Source: Streptomyces endocoffeicus
Lineage (GTDB): Bacteria; Actinomycetota; Actinomycetes; Streptomycetales; Streptomycetaceae
Direction of reading: 5' to 3'
Length of the DNA stretch: 64,000 bases
NCBI RefSeq assembly: GCF_016741935.1
Contig: NZ_JAERRG010000002.1
Span: forward strand, 372,001 to 436,000
Part shown: piece by piece, positions 51,333 to 59,622 of the stretch
Numbering within the stretch: the stretch's first letter is position 1
Layout of the letters: each line of letters begins with the position of its first letter
Notes under the pieces: model-generated
What the model saw: only the letters and a program-made list of their open reading frames with translations
Database searches by the model: none
Told to the model about the DNA's origin: nothing
Position numbers and translations under genes: made by a program

Positions 51333-51623
51333 GTGGCCGCGTCAGCTCAACTTCTGTTTTCCGCCCTGTCCAAACCCGGCCCCGAGGCGTCCAGCGAACC
51401 GGATCCCTTCGACGGGGTCTCCGACCCCGACTGCGGACTGTGCGGTCTGGACGGCTTCGGGTCCGGAAGCGCCACCGAGGCGCCCCTCACCAGCGAGCCT
51501 CCGCTCGCCGACAACATTCCCCTGACCAGCGAGCCTCCGCTCGCCGCCGAACTTCCCCTGACGAGTGAGCCGACCGCCGTCCTTACCGGCGCGGGCGCGG
51601 GCTGCGGGCCGATGGAGTACTGA
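51333..51623 (+). CDS. Small repeat protein coupled to malQ, unknown function
   Basis: A 96-residue acidic protein with no recognised family. The N-terminal 30 residues (AASAQLLFSALSKPG) are followed by DPDCGLCGLDGFG. A 12-residue repeat PLTSEPPLA plus three occurs twice and a third time truncated, encoded by 36-bp DNA repeats near 51483-51580. The end is CGPMEY. GGAGG lies five bases before GTG 51333, and its TGA overlaps the malQ ATG (TGATG), so it is translated and coupled to malQ. The three Cys and the repeats suggest a small secreted or regulatory peptide, but no export signal is evident. Confidence 0.65.
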   Translation: MAASAQLLFSALSKPGPEASSEPDPFDGVSDPDCGLCGLDGFGSGSATEAPLTSEPPLADNIPLTSEPPLAAELPLTSEPTAVLTGAGAGCGPMEY

Positions 51624-53737
51624 TGGGCAGAGCGCGGCTCGCCGAGCTGCACGGTGTCGCCACCTCCTACGACCCCGCCCCGGGCCGCACCGTCCAGGTG
51701 CCCGAGGACACGGTCGTCGCCGTGCTCGCCGCGCTCGGCGTGGACGCCTCGACCCCCCGATCCGTACGCGAAGCGCTGGACCGGCACGACGGCCGGCGGC
51801 GCGACCGGCTGCTGCCCCCCTGTGTGGTGGTGCGCCCCGGCAAGGCGCCCCGACTGAGCCTGCCCGAGGGCACGGCGCTGCGGGTGTGCCCCGAGGACGG
51901 CGCACCGCACCCACGGGGGCGGGCGGCCGCGGGGGCGTTACGGGCCGATGGCCTCCTTACCGAGCTCGCCGCGCTGCCGCCCGGCGCCCACACCCTGCTC
52001 GCCGAGGCCCCCGACGGCCGCCGTGCCACCGCCCCCCTCATCGTGGCTCCCGACCGGATGCCGCTGTCCCCGGTCCGCAGCCACGGCTTCCTGGTGCAGC
52101 TCTACTCGCTGCTCTCCGCACGCTCCTGGGGCATGGGCGACCTCGGCGACCTGGCCGACCTGGCCGCCTGGTCGGGGCGGGCGCTCGGCGCCGGCTTCGT
52201 CCAGATCAACCCGCTGCACGCCGCCGTGCCCGGCACCCCGGCCGCGCCCACCGACCCCTCGCCCTACCGCCCCTCCTCGCGGCGCTTCCCCGACCCGGTC
52301 CATCTGCGGATCGAGGACGTGCCCGAATACGCCCATCTGCGCGGCCGCGCCCGCGAGCGGGCCGATCAGCTGCTGGAGGCCGCCGCCGCCCTCCGTACGG
52401 CCGTCCTGCGCGAAGGCGCCCTCATCGACCGGGACGCGGTCTGGGCCCTCAAACAGGAGGCGTTGGAACTGGTGCGGACGGTCCCGCTCGGCCCCGGCCG
52501 CCGCGCCGCCTACTGCGACTTCCTCGCCGAGCGCGGTCAGGCCCTCGAAGACCACGCCCTGTGGTGCGCGCTCGCCGAGACCCACGGCCCCGAATGGCGC
52601 GCCTGGCCCGACGGCCTGGCCGATCCGCGCTCCGCGGGCACCGCCCGGGCGCGGGCCGAGCACCTGGACCGCACCGACTTCCACTGCTGGCTGGCCTGGC
52701 TCACCGACACCCAGCTGGCCGCCGCCCAGCGCGCCGCGCGCGAGGCGGGCATGGGCATCGGCCTCGTCCACGATCTGGCGGTCGGGGTCCATCCCTCGGG
52801 CGCCGACGCCTGGGCGCTCCAGGACGTCTTCGCCTCCGGCATGTCGATCGGCGCGCCCCCGGACGCCTTCAACTCCCGGGGCCAGGACTGGGGCCTGCCG
52901 CCGTGGCGCCCGGACGCCCTCGCGGCCACCGGCTACGCCCCCTACCGCGATCTGCTGAGCGGCCTCTTACGGCACGCGGGAGCGCTCCGTATCGACCATG
53001 TGATGGGCCTCTTCCGGCTGTGGTGGGTGCCTGAGGGGCGGGAGCCGGCCGAAGGCTGTTACGTCCGCTACGACGCGGAGGCGATGCTCGGAGTGCTCGC
53101 CCTGGAGGCGCACCGGGCCGGGGCGGTCGTCATAGGGGAGGATCTGGGGACGGTCGAGCCCGGTGTGCGGGAGGAGCTGGAGCGGCGGGGGGTGCTGGGC
53201 ACCTCGGTGATGTGGTTCGAGCGGAACTACAACGGGGCGGGCGCCGCGCGGCCGCTGGCGCCGGAGGAGTGGCGGGCGGACTGCCTGGCCACCGTGACGA
53301 CCCACGATCTGCCGAGCACGGCCGCCCGGCTCACCGGCGACCATGTCGAGCTCCGCCACCGGCTGGGCCTGCTGAGCCGCCCCCTGGCCGAGGAGCGCGC
53401 GGCGGACGCGGTCGAGGTCGCCGAATGGCTGGGGCTGCTGGGGCGGCTCGGGCTGCTGCCGGAGGGGCCGGGCGACGAGGAAGCGGCGGTCAAGGCGGTC
53501 CACCGCTTTCTGCTGCGCACTCCGGCGAAGATGGTGGGCGTCTGGCTGCCGGACGCGGTGGGGGACCGCAGGCCGCAGAACCTGCCGGGCACCTGGGATC
53601 AGTACCCCAACTGGCGGCTGCCGATCGCCGACGCGGAGGGGCGCCCGATGTCCCTGGAGGAACTGGTCGCGTCGCCCCGGCTGCGTGCGCTGATGGGCGA
53701 GGTGGCCCTGCTGGGGGCTTGTGACCCCGCGGCATAG
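51623..53737 (+). CDS. malQ: 4-alpha-glucanotransferase (amylomaltase)
   Basis: A 704-residue GH77 enzyme that transfers alpha-1,4-glucan segments in maltodextrin and glycogen metabolism. Catalytic residues are Asp458 in RIDHVMG (nucleophile), Glu506 in GEDLGTV (acid/base) and Asp562 in TTHDLPS. An N-terminal domain of about 130 residues precedes the barrel, as in actinobacterial MalQ. RSWGMGDLGDL and NPLHA are conserved barrel segments. Its ATG overlaps the upstream small gene's stop. A dispersed repeat follows the stop. Confidence 0.95.
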   Translation: MGRARLAELHGVATSYDPAPGRTVQVPEDTVVAVLAALGVDASTPRSVREALDRHDGRRRDRLLPPCVVVRPGKAPRLSLPEGTALRVCPEDGAPHPRGRAAAGALRADGLLTELAALPPGAHTLLAEAPDGRRATAPLIVAPDRMPLSPVRSHGFLVQLYSLLSARSWGMGDLGDLADLAAWSGRALGAGFVQINPLHAAVPGTPAAPTDPSPYRPSSRRFPDPVHLRIEDVPEYAHLRGRARERADQLLEAAAALRTAVLREGALIDRDAVWALKQEALELVRTVPLGPGRRAAYCDFLAERGQALEDHALWCALAETHGPEWRAWPDGLADPRSAGTARARAEHLDRTDFHCWLAWLTDTQLAAAQRAAREAGMGIGLVHDLAVGVHPSGADAWALQDVFASGMSIGAPPDAFNSRGQDWGLPPWRPDALAATGYAPYRDLLSGLLRHAGALRIDHVMGLFRLWWVPEGREPAEGCYVRYDAEAMLGVLALEAHRAGAVVIGEDLGTVEPGVREELERRGVLGTSVMWFERNYNGAGAARPLAPEEWRADCLATVTTHDLPSTAARLTGDHVELRHRLGLLSRPLAEERAADAVEVAEWLGLLGRLGLLPEGPGDEEAAVKAVHRFLLRTPAKMVGVWLPDAVGDRRPQNLPGTWDQYPNWRLPIADAEGRPMSLEELVASPRLRALMGEVALLGACDPAA

Positions 53738-53767
53738 CCCCTCCGGGGTGTCGGGCGGGGCGTGGCG

Positions 53768-53962
53768 CCTGCGGCGGGCTGTTCCCCTCCCCGCCCCTTC
53801 CCTCAACTGGGGCTCCGCCCCAGACCCCGCTCCTCAAGCGCCGGAGGGGCTGGAGAGCGGGGCTTCGCCCCAGAGCCTGGGGTCCAGGGGTGAAGCCCCT
53901 GCCACGCGGCGGGGTCGCATATCGATGCCGCGGGGAGGGGCGGGAGGGGAACAGCCCGCCGG
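53768..53962. repeat. Dispersed GC-rich repeat, copy 3, with terminal inverted repeats
   Basis: The left end (53773-53797, GGCGGGCTGTTCCCCTCC and on) is repeated in inverse orientation at the right end (about 53937-53960), with one base missing. The interior has GGGGCTCCGCCCC and GGGGCTTCGCCCC hairpins. The left half matches copy 2 at 4691-4750. The TIR-bounded, roughly 195-bp, non-coding form resembles a MITE. Confidence 0.8.
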
Positions 53963-54101
53963 ACCCCCATAGTGGCTGCGCCGCGCCATAGGTGGGACCT
54001 CTGTCGTGTGCGGTCTCCCCAGAGCGGCTCTCCTCTGTCAGGCTGTCATGGACACCGCCATAGAGATCCGATCAATGCCGATCGGAGACCTGGAGGGGAC
54101 C

Positions 54102-55856
54102 ATGGCCCGACCTCTGGACGGAACGCCCGGCACCCACAGAACCCGCGGACGGCGGCGTGCGCTGCTCGCGCTCCGCGCTCTCGCCCTGGCCGCCCTCGCG
54201 GCCGCCGCCGTCCCTCCCGCCCCCGCGCAGGCCGCGGCGGAGGCCCCCGCGCGGGCTGCCGCGCGGGCCGGCTGCGAGGGGCCCATCACCCCGGCCCCGC
54301 AGCAGGTCGTCGAGGACTGCGACACCCCCGCCCGCATCGTCGACAAGGCCGCCCACACCGTCCCCACCCCCGGGCAGCGGGCCTGGCAGCAGCGCGAGAT
54401 CACCGCCTTCACCCACTTCGGCATGAACACCATGACCGGCCGCCAGTGGGGCTCCGGAGCCGAGGACGAGAAGCTCTTCGACCCGCCCGAGCTCGCGATG
54501 GACCAGTGGATGCGGGCGTACAAGGCCGCCGGCGCCCGGCAGGTCATGCTCACCGCCAAGCACCACGACGGCTTCGTGCTCTACCCGAGCCGCTACACCG
54601 GCCACGACGTCGAGGCCAGCCCCTGGTGGACGAAGGGCCCCGGCGGCCGGAATCCCGACGGCGATGTCCTGGGCGCGTACGTCAAGGCCGCCCGTAAGGC
54701 GGGACTGAAGGTCGGCGTCTATCTCTCGCCCGCCGACGGGGCTGAGCTGCCGCATGCCTGGCACGCCCAGTGGGTCGAGAAGATCCGCGAGAAGCAGCAG
54801 AACGGCGAGGAGCTGTCGCTGCCCGAGCGGATGGCTCTGGAGGACGGCGACCGCGCACCCGCCGGCCAGGGCCGCTACGGCAACGGCAGCAAGCCCACCG
54901 AGCGCACCATCCCCACCCTCGTCCCCGGCGACGACCGGGCGGACAAGGTCGCCTCCGGCGCGCTGCCCACCTTCCGCTTCGCCGCCGACGACTACGACGC
55001 GTACTACCTCAACCAGATCTACGAGATCCTGACGCAGTACGGCCCCATCGACGAGTTCTGGCTGGACGGCGCCAACCCCTGGGGCGGTGCGGGTGTCACC
55101 CAGCACTACAACGTCAGGAACTGGTTCGAGCTGATCCACGCGCTCTCGCCGAATGCGGTGGTCTTCCAGGGCGCGCAGGGCGTGCGCTGGGTGGGCAACG
55201 AGGACGGCATCGCCCGGGAGACCGAATGGTCGGTGACCCCGTCCGCGGTCGACCCGTGGACCGTCATCGGCGGCGGGCTGCCCAATGACTCCACCGACGC
55301 CGACATCGGCTCGCGTGCGAAGCTGACCGCGCCGGGCGTGCGCTATCTGCAGTGGTACCCGGCCGAGGCCGATGTCTCGATCCGCCCCGGCTGGTTCCAT
55401 GACCCCGCGGAGCGGCCCAAGACCCCCGACCAGCTGATGTCGCTGTACGAGCGCAGCGTGGGCCGCAACGCCTCGCTGCTGCTCAACGTGGGGCCCGCGA
55501 AGAACGGCCGGATCGACGACGCCGATATGGCCTCCCTTACGGCCTTCGGCAAGGCGGTAAGGACGACATACGGCACCGGCTCCCGGCCGGCCCCCGGCCA
55601 TCCGGTGACCTTCGACCGGGTGCGGCTCGGCGAGGACATCCGCCAGGGGCAGCGGGTGGAGGAGTTCACCGTGCAGGCCCGGGTGGCGGGGACCTGGCGG
55701 GACATCGCCTCCGGGACGACCGTCGGGGCCCGGCGCATCCTCCCGTTGGCCGCGCCCGTCACCGCCGACGGGCTGCGGATACGCGTCCTCGCCTCCCGCG
55801 CCGCGCCACGGCTGCTGCCGCCCACGGTCCACCTCAGCGAGGCGGGCCGCCGCTGA
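54102..55856 (+). CDS. Secreted GH29 alpha-L-fucosidase
   Basis: A 584-residue secreted GH29 enzyme removing alpha-L-fucose. The signal peptide is RRRALLALRALALAALAAAA with cleavage near AQA-AA. ITAFTHFGMNTMTGRQWG is the start of the barrel, AGARQVMLTAKHHDGFVLYPS is a family hallmark, and EFWLDGANPWGG holds the nucleophile Asp. A C-terminal beta-sandwich starts near residue 505. GGAGGGGACC precedes ATG 54102, so upstream Met codons in the same frame are rejected. There are no fucose-catabolism genes next to it. Confidence 0.92.
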   Translation: MARPLDGTPGTHRTRGRRRALLALRALALAALAAAAVPPAPAQAAAEAPARAAARAGCEGPITPAPQQVVEDCDTPARIVDKAAHTVPTPGQRAWQQREITAFTHFGMNTMTGRQWGSGAEDEKLFDPPELAMDQWMRAYKAAGARQVMLTAKHHDGFVLYPSRYTGHDVEASPWWTKGPGGRNPDGDVLGAYVKAARKAGLKVGVYLSPADGAELPHAWHAQWVEKIREKQQNGEELSLPERMALEDGDRAPAGQGRYGNGSKPTERTIPTLVPGDDRADKVASGALPTFRFAADDYDAYYLNQIYEILTQYGPIDEFWLDGANPWGGAGVTQHYNVRNWFELIHALSPNAVVFQGAQGVRWVGNEDGIARETEWSVTPSAVDPWTVIGGGLPNDSTDADIGSRAKLTAPGVRYLQWYPAEADVSIRPGWFHDPAERPKTPDQLMSLYERSVGRNASLLLNVGPAKNGRIDDADMASLTAFGKAVRTTYGTGSRPAPGHPVTFDRVRLGEDIRQGQRVEEFTVQARVAGTWRDIASGTTVGARRILPLAAPVTADGLRIRVLASRAAPRLLPPTVHLSEAGRR

Positions 55857-55950
55857 GCCGGTGATCCGGGGCCGTGTCATGGCCATCTCAGCGTCGTGTT
55901 AAGGCCACCCCGGGCACGCGGCGCCGGGGGGCGTCCGATAACTTGAGTCC

Positions 55951-56193
55951 GTGAGCAACAAGGTCAAAAAGAACGCCGTGCGCGCCGGTGCAGTCATCGC
56001 CGCGACGACGGCGATGCTGCTGATGTCGTCCCCCGCGTTCGCGCTCACCCGCGACGACGGTGACGACCCGGGTCCGGGCCTGAGTGTCGCCGAGACACTG
56101 GGCCTCTATGTCGCTGCTCCGATCATCCTGTTCCTGGTGATCGCGGGTCTGGTGATGGCGGGAGACAGGAAGTCCCGTAAGCAGACCGACTGA
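55951..56193 (+). CDS. Small secreted/membrane protein, unknown function
   Basis: An 80-residue protein with a cleavable signal peptide (AVIAATTAMLLMSSPAFA) followed by an Asp-rich segment. One transmembrane helix (TLGLYVAAPIILFLVIAGLVMA) and a basic cytosolic tail (GDRKSRKQTD) come after it. Similar small proteins occur widely in Streptomyces and no function is known. The start is GTG 55951. A strong terminator follows 36 bp after the stop. Confidence 0.82.
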   Translation: MSNKVKKNAVRAGAVIAATTAMLLMSSPAFALTRDDGDDPGPGLSVAETLGLYVAAPIILFLVIAGLVMAGDRKSRKQTD

Positions 56194-56228
56194 CGCGATC
56201 GATCGACGAAGCGCGCACGCCGCTGCGG

Positions 56229-56263
56229 AGCGCCCCGGCCAATCCGGCCGGGGCGCTTTTGTT
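56229..56263 (+). terminator. Intrinsic terminator
   Basis: AGCGCCCCGGCC (56229-56240) pairs perfectly with GGCCGGGGCGCT (56246-56257) around AATCC, followed by TTTGTTG. It is a textbook hairpin plus T-rich tract ending the small membrane-protein gene. Confidence 0.85.
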
Positions 56264-56282
56264 GTGTGCGCTTTTGTTGTGT
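56253..56282. repeat. 15-bp tandem duplication over the terminator tail
   Basis: GCGCTTTTGTTGTGT occurs at 56253-56267 and again at 56268-56282 without change. It duplicates the right foot and T-tract of the terminator. Confidence 0.85.
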
Positions 56283-56457
56283 ACGGGGGGAGTCGCTTTC
56301 CGGCCATGTCCCGGCCGTGCCCCGTCGTCGTCCGGGCCGCGTCCCGGACGCGCCCGGCCACTCCACGCCCCGCCGCCCCGGATTCCCAAGTGGGAGCGTG
56401 TCACGCCGAGTTCACCGGGTGCCCTCCATGGGCCCTGGCCTGTTTATTTTCGCTTTA

Positions 56458-56490
56458 ACCTACGGTGTCGTAACCTACGGGGCCGTAGGT
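56458..56490. promoter_or_regulatory. Palindrome and direct repeat upstream of the desaturase gene
   Basis: ACCTACGG occurs at 56458-56465 and 56473-56480 (15 bp apart), and the second copy faces CCGTAGGT at 56483-56490 across GG. The site ends 35 bp before the desaturase GTG and overlaps the likely -10 region (TAGGTATAG), so a repressor such as a fatty-acid-responsive TetR protein is a fair guess. Confidence 0.6.
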
Positions 56491-56525
56491 ATAGCCCGTC
56501 GCCCCCGTCCCCTGGAGCCCCCACC

Positions 56526-57500
56526 GTGACACTCGCCCCTACCCACAGCCACGGTCAGGCCGTCTGGAGCGACACCCAGCTCCTGTACGCACTCGAAGAG
56601 GTCGTCGAGACCGAGCTCAACCGGCATCTGCAGGTCGCCAAGGAGTGGATGCCGCACGAGTACGTCCCGTGGAGCGACGGCCGGAACTTCGACGGGATCA
56701 TGGGCGGTGAGGCATGGGCGCCCGACCAGTCCAAGGTCAGCGACGTCGGCCGGATAGCGCTTGTGGTCAACCTCCTCACCGAGGACAACCTCCCCAGCTA
56801 CCACCACGAGATCGCGACCCTCTTCGGCCGGGACGGCGCCTGGGGCACCTGGGTGCACCGCTGGACGGCGGAGGAGGGGCGCCACGGCATCGTGATGCGC
56901 GACTACCTGCTGACCAGCCGCGCCGTCGACCCGGTGCAGCTGGAGCGGTTCCGCATGGCGCACATGTCCGAGGGCTTCGAATCGGACAACCAGCACAGCA
57001 TGCTGCACACCGTGGCGTACGTGGCCTTCCAGGAGCTGGCCACCCGCATCTCGCACCGCAACACCGGCCATCACTCCGGCGACCCGGTCTGCGACCGGAT
57101 GCTGGCGCGCATCGCCACCGATGAGAACCTGCACATGATCTTCTACCGGAACCTGCTCGGGAAGGCGTTCGAGCTGGCCCCCGACCAGACCATGTGCTCC
57201 GTCCGCGACGTGGTGGTCAACTTCCGCATGCCGGGCCACGGGATGCCCGGCTTCGAGCGCGCCGCCGCCCAGATCGCCATCGGCGGCATCTACAACCTGC
57301 GCATCCACCACGACGACGTGCTCCAGCCCGTGCTGCGCTTCCTGAAGGTCCTGGAGATCGGCGGGCTCGGCCCGGACGGGCTCAAGGCGCAGGAGGAACT
57401 GGGGCTCTACATGGGCGGATTGGACGATCAGGCCGCCAAGTTCGACGAGAAGCGCGAGGCGCTGCTGGCCCGTCGCAGGGCCCGTGCCGAACGGGCGTGA
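56526..57500 (+). CDS. Acyl-ACP desaturase (ferritin-like di-iron)
   Basis: A 324-residue soluble fatty-acyl-ACP desaturase. The di-iron ligands appear as Glu in VETELNRHL, EEGRH and DENLH (two ExxH-type motifs), with another Glu in FQELATRIS. It introduces a double bond into acyl-ACP using O2 and ferredoxin, like mycobacterial DesA proteins. GTG 56526 begins where similarity begins, and the longer upstream frame is rejected. An operator-like palindrome precedes it. The Sel1/TPR gene starts 21 bp after the stop, implying co-transcription. Confidence 0.92.
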   Translation: MTLAPTHSHGQAVWSDTQLLYALEEVVETELNRHLQVAKEWMPHEYVPWSDGRNFDGIMGGEAWAPDQSKVSDVGRIALVVNLLTEDNLPSYHHEIATLFGRDGAWGTWVHRWTAEEGRHGIVMRDYLLTSRAVDPVQLERFRMAHMSEGFESDNQHSMLHTVAYVAFQELATRISHRNTGHHSGDPVCDRMLARIATDENLHMIFYRNLLGKAFELAPDQTMCSVRDVVVNFRMPGHGMPGFERAAAQIAIGGIYNLRIHHDDVLQPVLRFLKVLEIGGLGPDGLKAQEELGLYMGGLDDQAAKFDEKREALLARRRARAERA

Positions 57501-57521
57501 TCACTCTGGCACCATCGGGTG

Positions 57522-59369
57522 ATGGTCGAACATTCATCGCAAGATGCGGCGGTGGATCCGGAAGCCGAAGCGGCCCGGCTGCGGGCCGCGGCGGCGGCCG
57601 GGAAGCCGGGCGCGTACCGGGCCTACGCCGAACTCCTCACCGGCCGGGGCCGCTTGGACGAGGCCCTGCCGTGGTGGGCCAGGGCCGCCGACGCCGGGGA
57701 CGCGGAAGCCTCGCGCACCCTCGCGATCTGCCATAAGGACCGCGGCGAGTTCGCCGAGGCCGAGCGGTGGTACCGCACGGCCGCCGATCGCGACGGCGGC
57801 TGTGCGTTTGGTCTGGCCCGGCTGCTGCACGAGGCCGGTGACACGGCCGGCGCCGAGCGGTGGTACGAGCACGGGGCCGCGCTCGGCAGCGTCGAGTGCA
57901 AGACCAACGGCGCCGTGCTGCTGGCCGCCCGCGGCGCATGGGACACCGCGCTGGAGCGGCTGGCCGAGGCGTCCGCCGAGGGCGACGAAGTCGCTGCCCA
58001 CAGCCGCCGGGCCATCCAGAGCATGCTGAGGGACCTGGACGGCTGGCGCGCGGCCCTCGCCCGGGCGGAGGCCGAGGGCGACCCCGAGGGGGCGTACGAG
58101 GCGCTGCGCGAGCTGCTCGACCCGGAGCGCAGGGCGATGTTCGAGCGCTACCCGCGGATGGTCGCGGAGGCCGAGGCGCTGTACGCCCGCGCGGCCGCGG
58201 TCGGCGGCGCCAAGGCGCTGGTGGACCAGGCCCTCTTCATCGCCCGCGACGACAGCCGCTGGGCCGAGGCCCGCGACCTCGTCGAACACGCCCATGAGCG
58301 GGGCTATGACGGTGCCGCGTACGTCCTCGGCGTCTGGGCCGAGGAGAACGGCGAGCTGCGCACCGCCGAGGAGTGGTACCGCACGGCCGACGCGGCGGAC
58401 GGCGGCCACATGTGGGCCTGCTTCAACCTCGGGGTGCTGTGCGTGCGGCAGCGGCGGTTGGAGGAGGCGGAGCGGTGGCTGCGGGCCACGGGGGCCGACG
58501 GGGTCGACGGTGTCGACGGTGTCGACGGGGTCGACGGTGTCGACGGGGAGGATGGCCCGGACCCGTTCGACGAGGGCTTCGGTGAGGACTTCGGCGAGGG
58601 CTTTGGTGAGGGCGAGGAGCGGATCGTCGCGGCGCTTCGCGACATCGCCGCGATCCGGGCCGACCCCGAGCGGATGCCGCCCGCCGAGTGGGAGGAGCGG
58701 CTGCCCGGACTGCGGGCCCGCGCCGAGGGCGGCGGCCCGGACGCCTGGTTCGCCTACGCCGACGCGCTGGACCGGCTGTACCGGCTCCCGGAGGCCGCCG
58801 AGTGGTACCGCAAGGCGGGCACCCCGCGCGCCCTGCTCGCCCTCGGGCGGATGCTGTACGAAGGGGGCGGCGCCAAGGGGCTGCGGATGGTGCCGTACTA
58901 CGAGCCCGCGGCGGCGGAGGGCGACGCCGGTGCGGCGTATGACATCGGCCGGATCCACGACGAGGCCGGGGACCGGCGTACCGCCCAGATCTGGTTCCGC
59001 CGGGCGGCCGACCTGGGGCATGGGCGCGCCGCGTGGTGGCTGGGCTGGACGTCGGAGGAGCGCGGCGGGGATCCGCAGCACGCCGAGCGGTGGTATATGC
59101 GCGCCGCGCGCACCGGTCTTGTACCGCCCGCGTTCCTGGCGGGGCGGAGCATGGTGCGGCGGGGGGCGTGTGCGGAGGCGGAGCCGTTGTTGAGGGTGGC
59201 GTGTGCGGGGGAGCATGAGGAGGCGCCGTACTGGCTGGCGGAGGCGTTGCGGGGGCTGGGCCGCACGGAGGAAGCGGAACGCTGGCTCCGGGTCGCCGCC
59301 TCGGCATACCCGGACCTCCTCCGCCAATACGGCGAAATGGCCCGCCTAGCCTTACGAGACCCCAGCTAG
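57522..59369 (+). CDS. Sel1/TPR-repeat protein
   Basis: A soluble solenoid protein of about 615 residues. More than ten Sel1/TPR-like helix pairs are visible, marked by AERWYRTAAD, AERWYEHGAALG, AEEWYRTADAADGG, AEEAERWLRATG and IWFRRAADLGHGRAAWWLG. The middle is interrupted by a GVDGVDGVDG repeat (about residues 328-345), encoded by a 9-bp GTCGACGGT array, and an acidic Gly/Glu stretch. Such proteins mediate protein contacts, and no partner is evident. ATG 57522 was used, with GTG 57519 directly before it. It is the second gene after the desaturase. Confidence 0.85.
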   Translation: MVEHSSQDAAVDPEAEAARLRAAAAAGKPGAYRAYAELLTGRGRLDEALPWWARAADAGDAEASRTLAICHKDRGEFAEAERWYRTAADRDGGCAFGLARLLHEAGDTAGAERWYEHGAALGSVECKTNGAVLLAARGAWDTALERLAEASAEGDEVAAHSRRAIQSMLRDLDGWRAALARAEAEGDPEGAYEALRELLDPERRAMFERYPRMVAEAEALYARAAAVGGAKALVDQALFIARDDSRWAEARDLVEHAHERGYDGAAYVLGVWAEENGELRTAEEWYRTADAADGGHMWACFNLGVLCVRQRRLEEAERWLRATGADGVDGVDGVDGVDGVDGEDGPDPFDEGFGEDFGEGFGEGEERIVAALRDIAAIRADPERMPPAEWEERLPGLRARAEGGGPDAWFAYADALDRLYRLPEAAEWYRKAGTPRALLALGRMLYEGGGAKGLRMVPYYEPAAAEGDAGAAYDIGRIHDEAGDRRTAQIWFRRAADLGHGRAAWWLGWTSEERGGDPQHAERWYMRAARTGLVPPAFLAGRSMVRRGACAEAEPLLRVACAGEHEEAPYWLAEALRGLGRTEEAERWLRVAASAYPDLLRQYGEMARLALRDPS

Positions 59370-59374
59370 CCCGT

Positions 59375-59597
59375 TTGTGGGCAATCGTCGCGCAGGGCGG
59401 GACGGGTGGGCACAAACCGGCCACCGGCCGGTACCCGGCAACGAAACCGTGCCCAGGGACGGGCCGACCCGGTGCGGCCCAGCTAGGCCCTGGCTGAGGC
59501 ATCGCTCCCGGGTGCACCCCGGTGGGTGGGTTGTGCCCACCCGTTCCGCCGGGGGGCACCTCCCAGCGGTAGCTGGGGGAGGAACGATTGCCCACAA
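59375..59597. repeat. 223-bp non-coding element with 14-bp terminal inverted repeats
   Basis: TTGTGGGCAATCGT (59375-59388) is perfectly inverted as ACGATTGCCCACAA (59584-59597). The interior shares the CTCCCAGCGGTAGCTGGGGG hairpin module (near 59560) with copy 1 at 329-348 and has a GTGGGTTGTGCCCAC palindrome near 59523-59540. There is no coding sequence. It lies between the convergent Sel1 and pepN genes. Confidence 0.85.
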
Positions 59598-59622
59598 CCC
59601 ACCACATTCGCGCCGCGCCCCG

